Shown here in pieces: positions 1-11,029 of a DNA stretch of 64,000 nucleotides (position 1 is the first letter of the stretch; each line of letters begins with the position of its first letter). The position numbers and the translations under genes are program-made. Below the pieces are notes generated by a model. The model had not been told where the DNA came from, ran no database searches, and was given only the letters and a program-made list of their open reading frames with translations. Origin of the DNA: Acytostelium subglobosum LB1 (lineage: Eukaryota > Evosea > Eumycetozoa > Acytosteliales > Acytosteliaceae); assembly GCF_000787575.1 (NCBI RefSeq), contig NW_012236524.1, positions 615,665 through 679,664 on the forward strand, written 5' to 3'.

Positions 1-847
1 TACGTGTTGGTGTATTGTTGTTGATATCTACAGGTTGATTATTGTTGATGTTGTTGTTGTTGTTGTTCGCATTCACATTGTGATTGACGTTTGGGTTGAC
101 ACTGATGTGTGCCGATTGATCGTTCTTAATACGCTTGGTCGATGCGTTTAAAGGTTGTTGTTCATCATTCTTGTAAAGTGTTTGCCGTTGTTGTTGTTGA
201 GGCGCTGCTGATGTCGAATGTGTCGGCTGCTTTGGTTTGATAAATTGATGATCATCATTGTTGTTGTTATGTGTGGACTGTCCAGCAGCACTGGTCGTCG
301 TAGTCGTCGTAGATGTAGTCGTTGGTGCAGGCTTTGAATGTGACTGTACAAAGTGCTGATGTCTACTCTGTAGTATGTTCTGAAAGTTCCCCTTCTGTAT
401 CAGATCACTTGTATACTGTGTCGATTGTGACTCTGTCATTGATATATCAAAGTTCTTCGCTGTCTGTTGTTGTTGTTGTTGTTGCTGCTGTTGCTGTTTA
501 TGTACATTGATGGGTGCAGCAGCAGCGGCAGGTCGTTGTTGTTGATGCATCGTTGTATCAACATTGTTGTTTGGTGCTTTGATCGTTGAAGTTGTTGTTG
601 ATGTTGGTGTAGTTGAGGCAGAAGTTGTGACATTATGTATTGGCTGTTGTTGTTGTTGTCGTATCTGTAAAGGGTTCTCCTTGGGAGCCAAAGCTTTGGC
701 CACTGGTACATGAACATTCGTATTGTTACTGCCATTTGTGTTTATGTTGGTGTTGGTGATGTTTGTGTTGATGTTGACCTTGGCATTGTCATTGTCATTG
801 TCACTGTCAAAGTCCAAGCCTTCAAGATCTTCATCGCCATTGTCCAT
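1..847 (-). CDS. Asn/Gln-rich low-complexity protein, N-terminal part (runs off window)
   Basis: Read from ATG at 847 down to base 1, the minus frame stays open for 282 codons with no stop, so the 3' end lies outside the window. The protein starts MDNGDEDLEGLDFD, followed by Asn/Thr-rich, poly-Gln (about 11 Q near 470-510), poly-Ala, poly-Thr and Asn/His-rich stretches. A short basic patch (STKRIKND) near residue 235 could be nuclear targeting. No folded domain is visible. The acidic start and Q/N runs are common in dictyostelid nuclear regulators, but that is only suggestive. The start could be wrong: the bases just upstream (AATCAATCAACCAAG) resemble a 3' splice site of this genome, so the ATG may lie inside a later exon. 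Confidence 0.7.
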   Translation of the reverse strand, partial: MDNGDEDLEGLDFDSDNDNDNAKVNINTNITNTNINTNGSNNTNVHVPVAKALAPKENPLQIRQQQQQPIHNVTTSASTTPTSTTTSTIKAPNNNVDTTMHQQQRPAAAAAPINVHKQQQQQQQQQQQTAKNFDISMTESQSTQYTSDLIQKGNFQNILQSRHQHFVQSHSKPAPTTTSTTTTTTSAAGQSTHNNNNDDHQFIKPKQPTHSTSAAPQQQQRQTLYKNDEQQPLNASTKRIKNDQSAHISVNPNVNHNVNANNNNNNINNNQPVDINNNTPTR

Positions 848-1041
848 CTTGGTTGATTGATTGTTTGATCGAGTATAAGTGAGGGGTGTGTCAAATGATG
901 TACATCAAAGAGAAAACAGGAGCGAACACTTCTGAAAGGTCAATTTCAAATTTACAAGAAAACATTTTATCTCTTTATCTCTATCATCTCACTTTGCAAC
1001 TTGTTCTTCGGTTCCTCAGCAGATGGAAACCACTTGCATTG

Positions 1042-3274
1042 TCAATCCCAATCGCATCGCAAGGTGGAGGCTCCATCATAAAAACTTCGTCGATGCGATT
1101 GCTGATGATGATCTAGCACTCTACCGACCCTGCCAACAGCATGCTTCTGTGCATCTCTACAACCATGACACTTCTTTGGCAATGGTAAACCACGTCTGAC
1201 ATAGAATGATTGTTCACTCGCATTCAATATCCATGACTTGTAGCACAGCGTGCAGCGCTTGGTCTGACCGACAGGAGACAATCGTCTAGTCGTTGTATGA
1301 GTAGGAGTAGGACTATACACTGGCAGTAGTCCTGCTGATGCATCGTCAGCAAGTTGTTTCTTGACAACACGACATGGACGACAGGTCCTTGGCAGTGGTA
1401 TTCCCTTGCCCTGGAAGAATGACGCCTCATCAGCTAGCATGGTCCATGGAGTGGTACACACCTTGCATGGACCCATTGGACTACCATAGAGTGGCTGTGC
1501 TCCGAACTTGAGCAGCACTTCCACCTTCTGTTGTAGTTGTGCTAGCTCTGACAATGAAATGTTTGATTGTTGCTGCCTGTCCAACTGCGCTTGGAGATTG
1601 GCAATCTGGATCTTCAGGTGTTGGTTCTGGTCTGGTGCAGGGTCACCAACTGGAGGACAGTCATCATCATCGCTGTCGTCACTATCAACAAACAACTCAT
1701 CATCATCATCATAATCATCGTCATCCAATGAGTAGACTGGACGAGGCAACCTTTGGAAGCTCTTGTCCTTGCTAAGACTGTCCGAGATCATCTTGACATG
1801 TTGGATCATCGTGTCGGCGGATCGTCTGGCCTCGAACGAGGTCAGTAGCTTGGCCTCCATCTCCATCTGTGTGATTGTGATGACAAGTTCATCAACAAGA
1901 TTGAAGCCACTACATATCTGCTTGAGGGCTTGGCAAGATGATGTGATCTCATGGGTCATTTGCTTGATGGCTGACTCAATGAGCTGCTTCGCATCATTGA
2001 TGGATGATATCTTGGATTGGGCCGTGGACATGCCCATCTGCGCCTTCTGGTACTTGTCCTTCATGTGTCCAATCTCGACCTCCAATGTCTTTTGCTGCTT
2101 TACGATGGTGTGTCTTCCATGGTAGTGAGTGATGTAGGAGCATCTCTCTGGACATTTGGAACAGTTGTTCAGTCCATTCATGGCCACACAGCCAGTGAAT
2201 GCATTGTCACCCTTGGATGATATCTCTTCAAGTCCACAATGTTCATGACAAACATGGTTACACTCACTACATATCGTGTTGTGATATGGTGTGTCCACCA
2301 TCTCGGTCGTCATCACGGTCTTCTTCTTGGTGTAGTTCTGGAACTTGGCCTGGTCCGATGAGTACTGTCCAAGCATTATTTGTGCCTGCCAGACCTCATC
2401 CTGGAGATCCTGGATACGCTTGATGTCAATCTTGGCCTTGTGAAGAGTCTGCTTGATCTTGAATCGATGGTTCCTCATTGTACCAAAGGCCGAGGTCGAC
2501 ACGACATCCTTCCTGGCAATGGACCTCATCATCTTATTGACAGTGAACATAGACTCTTTGAACTCTCGTTTAAGACTCTTCTTGGCTTGGTCATTCCAAG
2601 TGGCGGGATCTGTCGAGAAGGCCGAGTTCTCCATGTGGAACACCGAACGCGACTGGAGGTTTCCCAGAGCCTTGAGGTCAAAGTTGCGATTGTACTCTTG
2701 GCACTTGGTGAACACAATCACCAAGTTGTTGAGTATCACATCGGGGATGGAGCCCTGGAGACGGGTGATGGCACTCTTGAGTGAGATTACATCACGGCAA
2801 TCCTTCCCATTGATCAAGAGGATGATGGCAGACAATGAAGATGCCTGGTCAGCGGCATTGATGATCTTGTTGATATTGATCTCGTCTTGATGTATGCCAC
2901 GCGTGTCGGAAAGGCCCGGTGTGTCGATGAACACATAGGTATGTCCATCCTTGGTGAACTTGTACTCGGTACATTCATTTGTCTGGCTAGATGTTGTATC
3001 CCTCACATTTAGTTCACTATGTCTCAAACCTCTTTGTGTTGGCTTTAGGAACTTTGTCTCAATTGATACCTTTATATCATTAGGGAATGATCCCTCCAAG
3101 AAATAGTTGGTGAGTGTATTGATAAAAGTTGATTTACCTTTTGATTGGTGATATTAATAAAGTTAGAATATTGTCTTTCTGTGTCTTGAACCTGAATCAC
3201 ATACCAGATCCTGTTTCACCAACTACCAACACAGAGGACAATGAGGAATAATTGCTAGGTCTAAGGTTAACCAT
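1042..3274 (-). CDS. AIG1-like P-loop GTPase with Cys-rich and zinc-ribbon C-terminus
   Basis: Two exons: 3274-3205 and 3137-1042 (intron 3204-3138), 721 aa. The first exon supplies most of the Walker A loop: GETGSG is completed across the splice to GETGSGKST, the intron splitting the second glycine codon. Without this exon the protein would have no P-loop. G3 is DTPGLSDTRG; G4 appears as FTKC, so the usual NKxD/TKxD is weak. After the G domain come a coiled-coil region, a Cys/His module (CSECNHVCHEHC...CSKCPERC, about residues 310-360) of the kind found after AIG1-like domains in amoebae and animals, a very acidic Asp run (about 505-530), and two copies of a CxxC...LPxxCxxCR motif (about 590-700) resembling the 'probable zinc-ribbon' family. 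Function unknown; GIMAP/AIG1 relatives act on membranes. Confidence 0.85.
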
Positions 3275-3893
3275 CCTTAGAGTTATTATTATTTATATTT
3301 ATATATTACAATATAGAGTGGAGTAAATAATTGAATGAATGAAGGGATGAATGAAGGAAGGATAGTATGCTCATCTTCTTAATTTGTGAAGAGAAAGAGA
3401 GTGAGTGAGAGTTTCCACTTTAGAGAAGTGATGGAAAACCCACCAATTTAGTTTGTTGTTAGCACTCCTGGCTGCAACCCCATCAATCAAAGAGTGAGTG
3501 AGTGAGATTGGTGCGAGACCAAGTAACCTGAACTTCAACTTTAAGAGAGAAATGGTGTATACCCTTAACCATAGGTTTTAAAAGGGATAATGTCTCGTTC
3601 TTATTTAGTACTAGTACCTAGATGTCTATTATAATATTCACTGACTCAATGACGTCTACATCAGCAAACTTTGGTCGACAAAACTTTGATGACATTCGAC
3701 TTTGTCGACACTTATTACACTTTAGCAATTGACGCCGAAACACATAAACTCATTCATATATATAATGTAAGGTCAAGGACAGCACAGGACAAGACAGGTC
3801 ACAATACAGCATTACAAGCAGGTGCAGAGTCTCAGGAGTAAGGACTGACATGAAATATCGATCATTCAATCAATCATATATAGATAGATAAAG
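3275..3893. other. Intergenic, divergent promoter region
   Basis: Lies between the AIG1-like gene (-) and the Tom7-like gene (+). It has no convincing ORF. Near 3674-3709 there is an inverted pair of GTCGACAAA arms (listed separately) and an AT-rich stretch near 3755-3765 that could hold a promoter. Confidence 0.6.
3674..3709. repeat. Inverted repeat with SalI-like core (GTCGACAAA / TTTGTCGAC)
   Basis: Perfect 9-base arms at 3674-3682 and 3701-3709 are separated by 18 bases, about 185 bases upstream of the Tom7-like start. It could form a hairpin or be a paired binding site for a dimeric factor. No function is known. Confidence 0.5.
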
Positions 3894-4079
3894 ATGACAC
3901 AACCAAAGCCTACTTGGTATCAGAGACTACTGATGAATTTGACTTCAGAATCAATTACAGAGACTGCAAAGAAGATGTTCTACTATGGATATATACCACT
4001 TGTGTTACTGCATGCTTACAGATCAATGAGACGTCCCGATGCCTTTGGTCTAATAATAGGTGGCGTTGCTCCCAAATAA
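3894..4079 (+). CDS. Probable TOM7-like mitochondrial import receptor subunit
   Basis: Single exon, 61 aa. After a short polar N-terminus comes a hydrophobic segment YGYIPLVLLHAY (about residues 31-42), then a basic SMRRPDAFG stretch and a short hydrophobic tail. This order and the GYIPLV core match Tom7, the small tail-anchored subunit (about 55-60 aa) of the outer-membrane translocase that modulates TOM complex assembly. The ATG follows an A-rich leader (ATAAAG), as expected for this genome. It converges with the TTC7 gene, 173 bases apart. The match rests on one short motif, so another small membrane protein remains possible. Confidence 0.6.
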   Translation: MTQPKPTWYQRLLMNLTSESITETAKKMFYYGYIPLVLLHAYRSMRRPDAFGLIIGGVAPK

Positions 4080-4252
4080 ACGCCGCATGATGTAGCTACG
4101 AACGATAACAGCAGCAGCAACAGCATTATATACATAACAACAACGACATCAAGCGTACGAACGAATGAACGAAAGAGTAATCGATAGTATGTTTAGATTT
4201 ATTATGATCATTAAGGATACACAGCATTGCGAGCGACGGACGACACGACACC

Positions 4253-6875
4253 TTAGATATGCCTCGAAATGGTCTCGTATGGAATCAATGGCGATGTCTT
4301 GTCAAGCTCGATGGCAAGCTTGAAACATTCGGATGCACGCTCAATGTCACCTTTGGCCTTCAGCACGATGCCAAGTTGGAACCAGGCATAGTGCGACGTT
4401 GGATCGTACGAGCGTAGGATAGTCGTCAGGTTGTTCTCGGCGAGGAGCAGGTCGCCACCTGCGACAAAGTGGTTGACGGCAGTCCTGATGGCACTGTTGG
4501 TGTGTGATGGATCGATGGTCAGGGCCTTCTGATAGTTGGCCAGAGCGTCCTGGCGGAGATCCTGGATCTCCAGCATGAAGCCCTGTTGGTAGTACACGTC
4601 GGGGTTGTCGCGACAGATTGAGTCGGCCTGGCTCAGACAGGCGGCGGCATCCTCAAACATTCTCTGTTGTGTGAATGCCTCACCAATGGCCAGCCACAGC
4701 TGGACGCGACGGCTAGTCTCGCGATCGGCCGTGGTGTGAGAGGTGGCGCGCACGCGTAGCATCTCCTTGGCGCCCGGTGATGTGGCATCATCCTGGCCCT
4801 CGGACGAGAGTACCTCGCTGCCACGGTGGGACTTCTGGTCGGTGGCACCCGAGCGGATGTCAAACGAGACGATTGATGATGGGCCGCCCGATGTTCTGTT
4901 CCTGGGCACCGAGTCGGTCTCGTCCCAGTCCTCCACCGATGTCAGTGTGTGATTGGACAGATGTGACATGGCCGACTTGTAAGTGATGAGGGCTTGTGCG
5001 CCATCGTCCAGTGCGATCTCCAGCTTTGCCTTGGTCAGCAGCAGCTCTACGTTGGTGGGCGACAGTGTCAGTGCGTGCTTGCACGCTCTGTACGCCAGCT
5101 CGTAGGCCTTATTGGAGGACAGAAGCAGTGCCAAAAGGTTCCAGCTGGCAGGCTCGTCCGGGTTGATCGACAGAGACTCCTGAATGTACTTTAGGCCGAG
5201 TTTGACCTCACGAATGTATGCATATATCAGTGCCAGATGATAAGAGATGCGGTAATCTGATGGATCCAATTGATGTGCACGCTTCAAGTTCTCTCTGGCC
5301 AAGTCCTGATTGGCCTGCTTCTCATGCGATGACTTGCACTCCAATGCCTTCTTCTCATAGGCCACACCAATCAACAAGTAGGCAGTTGCCAATTGAGTTG
5401 GATTGATTGAGTCCATGTCCATCTTTGTCACTTGTTGAGCCAATGATAAACCTTTGGAGAACTATTGATTGATTGATCGTTTGAATGAGTATGATTGGTT
5501 GGTTGATTGATTGATTGGTCAGGGATGTGGACATACCTGGTTCAATTGGTTGATGCATATCTTGGCGCCCAAGAGGTTCAACTCAATCTTGTTTGGAACC
5601 AAGGCCAAGCACTCCTCAATGATGAACAATGATCTCTTGTACTTGCCAGCACAATACAATGACAGTGCCAACTGCGACCATCTATGTACCTCTCCAAACT
5701 TTGTTGATAGTGATCGTTCATAGTTCTAATTGATTGATTGATTGATTGATTGTTGGTGGTCAGTGGACAACTCCATCCATCCATCAAACTCAATGATGAC
5801 ATACCTCAACAATCTGATAGTACTGTCCCTTGCGACAGTATCCTTGACACAGGTCGTCGTATATCTCCATGTCATGCTCGGTGATGGGCGTCGCGGGGTT
5901 CTGCTGTAGCTGAGTGAATTGGACATGCTCGACGTTATGGAGACAGAGCAAGGCCTCTTCAACCTGATCACCTGGATGATAGAGATGTCCAGGCACAACA
6001 CGAGACTGTTGTTGCTGTTCAGTGTTGTCGAGCAGTGGAACATAAGACTGATTGCAAGTGTTTCGCAACAGTGCGTGGGCCAACTGTGTCAGTGCACTCT
6101 TATACTGTGTCGCTGGCAAGATGACCTGAGACGACAGGCAGTTCCTCAATGTCTTTACGCTCTCTGTAGTGTTGCTGTTGATTGATTGAGTGAGTGAGTG
6201 AGTGCCATCGATGCTACGCAACAACAAACATACCCATAGTAACGATTGATGTTGGCCATTCGGATAAAGGCCTCGACTACAAGTGGCCTGGTAACGACAT
6301 CGATGGCACGGAATGACTTGAAGTAACGTAGGGCCACATCGATCACACCTTGGTAGGAGGCCAAGGCCATGTTGCTCTTGCCGAGCGACTCTTGACACTT
6401 GCCCTTGATGCTGAATGCCTGGACGATGATGCTCACCTTTCTAAAGTTGAGTATCATGTCGTTGTTTGGGTTGTTGTAGGGGTTGGCCAGACGAGCCATG
6501 TCCTCCAACGCCTTCTTATAATCATTTCTCTGATAGTCCACCACGCCCAAGTATGCAATCACCTCTTGATCATCTGGTTTGATAGTGAGTGCTTTATCCA
6601 ACATTAACTGTGCATCCAAGTAGTTATTATCAGCAATATATCTCTCTGCATTAACTAAATACTCTAATACATCATTTGGTCTGTTTGATTGATTGAATGA
6701 GTATGATATGAGTCGTAGTATACTACTATGACACTTACGTTGAAGTAATCTTGGCATACTTCTTGAGCAGTGACAGGAGAGAGTTGAAGTCCTTCTCAGA
6801 CCTCGCCTTCTCAATGTCATACTCAATAGCTACACGCTTCTTGTTACGTATCGAGGCTGTTGTAGACCCAGACAT
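4253..6875 (-). CDS. TTC7: TTC7 homologue, TPR scaffold of the PI4-kinase IIIalpha complex
   Basis: Five exons: 6875-6739, 6680-6234, 6174-5805, 5725-5537, 5461-4253; all phases join, 783 aa. The N-terminus (SIRNKKRVAIEYDIEKAR) resembles the start of animal TTC7, and the C-terminus (WFQLGIVLKAKGDIERASECF...SPLIPYETI) matches its last TPRs and tail; length is close to the 840-860 aa of human TTC7. Several TPR helices are visible (e.g. LANYQKALTIDPSH). A Ser/Thr/Asp-rich insert (about residues 580-640) interrupts the repeats. In other eukaryotes TTC7 with FAM126 and EFR3 holds PI4KIIIalpha at the plasma membrane to make PI4P. Introns 1, 2 and 3 end in CAATCAAT-type tracts. Confidence 0.88.
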
Positions 6876-7755
6876 TGTTGTTGTGTGTATGTTTATCTAT
6901 CTAACTATCTATCTATCTCCTTCAAGAAGTATATGATATAACTTCATTAGGTTCTCCTAAAAGTTAGGGTCTGACCCACAAACAAAAGGCCGATTCATTC
7001 CCAGTTCCAAAACACCACAATTACGACACTATGATTCTTCAGAGGATCAATCATTGAAGTACACTTTGATCACAAATAATTACAGTATATCTATCCTCTC
7101 ATTATTGAACAACAAATATAAATGTTTACAATCAATAAGATATCTGATTGTATCTCTCAGGGTCACATGATCATTGTCAACTTCAACATTAATCAATCAA
7201 TCAATCATTTCCCACAACACACACAATCCAACATTAGCCATATGATTGGATTGATCTCACACCACCACCATCATCTTTAAACAGATACACACATACACTA
7301 ACAATCAATAAGATATCTGATTGAGTGATCACCCACACATATACAGATACACACTCACTCTCACTCAATCAAACATAAATACATCCATAAAAAGAAATGA
7401 TGAGGTGTATACTGTTGTTGTTGTAAACAAACACATTGATGTGGTCAACCATCCATCCATCGATCCATCAATCCCCCAATCCACTTCCAATGTTGTATAT
7501 TTAGTTGTTTGTTTATGGCGATTCATGTAGGTTGTCTACCTCAATCTCTCTCTTCCTTCCTTAATCACTCTTCTGCTTGGCGCTCATGGATCCTTCCAGC
7601 CAGACCAACCCGGCCATCCATCCATCCACCATGATATTATTATTATCCTAGGAATGATGCTTGGTACCAAGCAAACTATTCCTCTGATCAAATATACTTA
7701 AAGAGTTTCCTAGTTATCCAGTTTTCCCCAAAGATCCCATCCATCAAGCAATTAA
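6876..7755. other. Intergenic, divergent promoter region
   Basis: Spacer between TTC7 (-) and ANKRD13 (+). AT-rich, with CAAT/CATC repeats; a 23-base phrase around 'aatcaataagatatctgattg' occurs twice (near 7131 and 7303). I see no gene. Confidence 0.6.
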
Positions 7756-9593
7756 ATGGATCATCAACAACAACAAGCTAATCATCCATTCATGTTACAC
7801 ATGAAGACTTGCCAGAATGATGTTCAAGAAGTTGGCAAACTACTGGCAAACAAGTTCTACAGAGACAACATAGACCTAAAGGATAAATATGGTTATCCAG
7901 CATCACATTACGCCATCCATGTATGATATGTTAATGTACCAATATTGTTGGAAATTGTAGGCCATTCATTAATCAATCAATCAATCAATCAACCTGATAT
8001 ATATTATAGTATGGACACAAAGATATACTTGACCTGTTGATTAGACATGGGGCCGATCCAACTTTGAAGAGCAGGGCTGGTTGGTCGTGTTTGGATGAGG
8101 CTAAAGGAAGAGGTGAGCGTGAGTTGGTATCAATGTTAATCACATCAAAGAGACTACACAAACAAACTACCAACAAGTTCATTAGCATATTCAATGCCAT
8201 CAAGGATGTAAGTACCTACGTACGGAACCATCTAACCAATTCAAGTCATCATTATTAACAAACACAACTTCTATACTCTTGTTAGCTTCCAGACTTTGAG
8301 ATGGGTATGGCTATATCATTCATAGATGACATTACCCAACATCTTGACTTACTAACAAACCTTACCTTGTCATGTAGAGATGCATTGGGAGATGAAGAGT
8401 TGGTTACCATTCGTTAGCAAGAGAGTGTGTCCAACTGATGACTTTAAGTAAGTTGAGAATGAGCGAGAAAGATGGGAATAACTGACTAATTACCCATCAC
8501 ATTATGACAGGATATTCAAGAAGGGAGCATCCTTTAGAGTATACACTTCATACTTGGACCCTGAGACACAGAAGAGACAATCAATCTCATTCATCTTGGA
8601 TGGACAACAGAGTATGTTATTCAAGTCAATACATAATCCACTACTCCCGCAGCTGGACTAACAACCATTTAATCAATCAACCAACCAAACCAACCTTATA
8701 GAGAAGTTCATGTTCTTGGACTCAGAGAGCAGAAAGTATAAGGAGTTGGTATTGAAGGACTATTATTATAATCTTTCCAACTTGGATGAAGAGGTCGACT
8801 TGAACATGCAGATCAATAGGACAGGACGAGTGAGGATACTTCGTGAGACTGTCCAGTTCAAGCCTATCAAGACACTGACTGGTTCGGTAAAGAATGAGGT
8901 CATTGGACAGCCGGGTTGGCGCGCAGACACCTACTCAGTGTCCGGTACCAACTATCTAATGTATCGCAAGTTCTTCAATGCCCATGAGAAGAAGTCGCTT
9001 AGCTCAACACTCCATACTCTGACCAATGCTCATAGTCGTGACTACTCGCCATTGCTTACTGACAACACCCGTCGAGTCAATACTGTTCGCGACACTGCCA
9101 TGAACAGCAAGATAACATCAAAGAACTACTTTGCCGTGCCAAAGGGCTTTGACTTGGAGAGCCACATGTTCAAGTCGGAGAAGGTGGCTCATAAGAGCAA
9201 TGGACTGCGATGTAAGGGAGAGACCATCGAGTCACAGTTTGAGAGCTTCGAAGGAAAGGTTTGGCTGTCCCATGAGTTCCCCAGAGACATGCGCCAACTT
9301 ATGCCAGTATTTGATGCCATTGCCAAGACCAACAAGGTGTTTGCATCAATCAAGAACATATTCTCATTCGACTTCCCCAACAATGGATTCCCTGTAAAGA
9401 TATGTAAGTATCCTCTCCATCAAATATCCATTGATCACTCACTAACGCCACCTGGAATTTGATGGACATCACAGACTTCCCAATATTCCCAACCTTTTAT
9501 ACAACTCTCATCTTTAACAAGTATGTTGAGAGAGAGATTGAGGATCATCATTTTGTTTATCACCAGCCAGAACAACAGAAACAACAACAATAG
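7756..9593 (+). CDS. ANKRD13: ANKRD13 homologue (ankyrin repeats + GPCR-chaperone domain)
   Basis: Seven exons: 7756-7920, 8010-8207, 8286-8304, 8378-8447, 8511-8611, 8702-9403, 9475-9593; 457 aa. Exon 3 is only 19 bases, but with it the frame reads LPDFEMEMHWEMKSWLPFVS, matching the ANKRD13 signature (APDF..QMKWEFTSWVPLVS). Two ankyrin repeats (YGYPASHYAIH; YGHKDILDLLIRHGADP) come first. The C-terminal part, including EFPRDMRQLMPVFDAIAKTNK and FPVKIYFPIFPTFYTTLIFN, is the GPCR-chaperone-type domain. In animals ANKRD13 proteins bind ubiquitinated membrane receptors through C-terminal UIMs and steer them to endosomes. Here the protein ends about 20 residues after that domain in a Gln-rich tail, so no UIM is visible. 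Confidence 0.9.
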
Positions 9594-9665
9594 ATCAAAT
9601 AAATATATTTATAGTTACTCATGAAGGGGAGTATTTGTATCCAATTGAATGTAATTTGTTAACAA

Positions 9666-9929
9666 TTAAAAATATCCCCCATCATCTCGATTTTGATTAA
9701 TATCAAAGTCAGAAACCAAGGGATTAATAGCTTCAGTATCAGCATCAGCAATTGTTCTAAAAGGGGCGTAATTTCTTTTAGGTGATACTGTATAATATTT
9801 AGTTCCCGAATTAATCCTAATAAAAATTTAAAAAGGAATTAATAAAAATTAATTAAAATAAACCTCTTATAATAATAATTACTCTCCTTCTCCTCCTCCA
9901 TAAGAAGATGATGAATGACGATGGTTCAT
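9666..9929 (-). CDS. Small hypothetical protein, two exons
   Basis: Proposed exons 9929-9883 and 9816-9666, 65 aa, donor GTAATT and acceptor TTTTATTAG. The sequence starts MNHRHSSSSYGGGEGE and continues with TKYYTVSPKRNYAPFRTIADADTEA split over the second exon, ending DDGGYF. Composition is protein-like, with a conserved-looking aromatic/basic middle, but I do not recognise it. The intron is pure AT-rich, unlike the tetranucleotide introns elsewhere, and the gene sits in an AT-rich patch close to undetermined bases (10100 and 10136). It is in tail-to-tail orientation with ANKRD13, 72 bases away. Confidence 0.5.
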
Positions 9930-10187
9930 TTCGCCATTAATAAAATTTGATATATAAATAATATATATATTACAATTAGGATTAAAAATATGTTCTTCAT
10001 TGTAATTAATTGTTTGGTTGATTAATTGATTATATATTTGCTTAAATATATTGGATTATTTGAATCAATCAAACAAATTAATCAATCCATCCAATTATCN
10101 AACAATAATAAAAAATAAATCAAATTTGATGAAAANACCAAGGTATTTTACTTTAATATTATTATTATTTAAATTAACCAATTAAGA
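9930..10187. other. AT-rich spacer with two undetermined bases
   Basis: Very AT-rich, with N at 10100 and 10136. It separates two divergent small genes. The Ns suggest weak assembly support. Confidence 0.6.
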
Positions 10188-10384
10188 ATGACAAGAATGA
10201 ATGATGGAAACACCTCATCATCCTATATATATGTATCTTATGATGCATGTGTGACTCCTTTGTTTGATGCGATAACTCAAAATACTCGGTCAATTTTACA
10301 ACAAGAGTAAGTGGAAATAAATTATTGGGTTCTTGTAATATTGATAGTATCAATGAGGGGGATATATACAACTCTAAATCATAG
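10188..10384 (+). CDS. Small hypothetical protein, two exons
   Basis: Proposed exons 10188-10306 and 10348-10384 (donor GTAAGTGG, acceptor TTGATAG, intron only 41 bases), 51 aa. It begins MTRMNDGNTSSSYIYVSYD; the middle (VTPLFDAITQNTRSILQQ) looks like an amphipathic helix, as in small subunits of lysosome- or vesicle-associated complexes, but I cannot name it. If unspliced, the frame stops at once after ILQQE. Its TAG overlaps the TGA of the degraded minus-strand sequence (shared bases TCATAG). Confidence 0.4.
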
Positions 10385-10880
10385 ATTAGAGGTCCACCAA
10401 TTCAGGTGCTCGTCAGGAGGAATGTCAATATCAAAGTTGTACCAAGCATATTGGATATCTCCAGAGACATATTTTCGAGAATATCACCATCTGTCCTCTG
10501 ACACCTCTGACCACAAATGATCATGGACTTCCCATACCGTCGTTGATTACCCAACACCTTCAGTTCAGCCAGTTCTAAACGATACTCTATTGATTCATCA
10601 CCGCGTGCTCTATGTAGCATTGTGGAAGTCTTAGATGGGACTGTAAGTAATAACATTATCAATGACCAATGAGATCAGTGACACTCCCCATACTGATATT
10701 TTAGAAATATAAACTAGGAATTGATATAGATCGAAGTTGATAGTCTTGAACTTGATCCTGAAAGTTTGGTCCCACACTTTGAAAACCATTTCCAACCAAG
10801 ATGTCAACAATTCAAGTAACTGTTTGGGTCACATCACGATCAAAACCACTCACAAAAACACAGTTGTTGATGGACCTTTC
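10379..10880 (-). pseudogene. Degraded coding sequence, unidentified
   Basis: Several protein-like pieces lie on the minus strand in different frames. The last (about 10540-10379) reads TTVWEVHDHLWSEVSEDRW, an in-frame TGA, then YSRKYVSGDIQYAW...PPDEHLNWW to a TGA stop. Just upstream, in another frame, is ARGDESIEYRLELAELKVLGN. Further up (10880-10640) are fragments such as VFVSGFDRDVTQTVT (followed by TGA) and WLEMVFKVWDQTF in another frame. No set of introns I tried joins them, so I read it as a decayed gene, or a real gene damaged by sequencing errors in this weak region. The plus strand also has open stretches here, so strand assignment is not certain. Confidence 0.3.
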
Positions 10881-11029
10881 TTGCCAAGTTGTGGTTTTTC
10901 AACCTATTTTTAACCATTCTCTCTGACTTTGAAGTGAAGTATTATCTGTATCGCATTATCTGTATATATATATAATATATATGTTGTAACATTAAATAGG
11001 AAGGAAGGAGGACATTGGGTTTGTTTACC

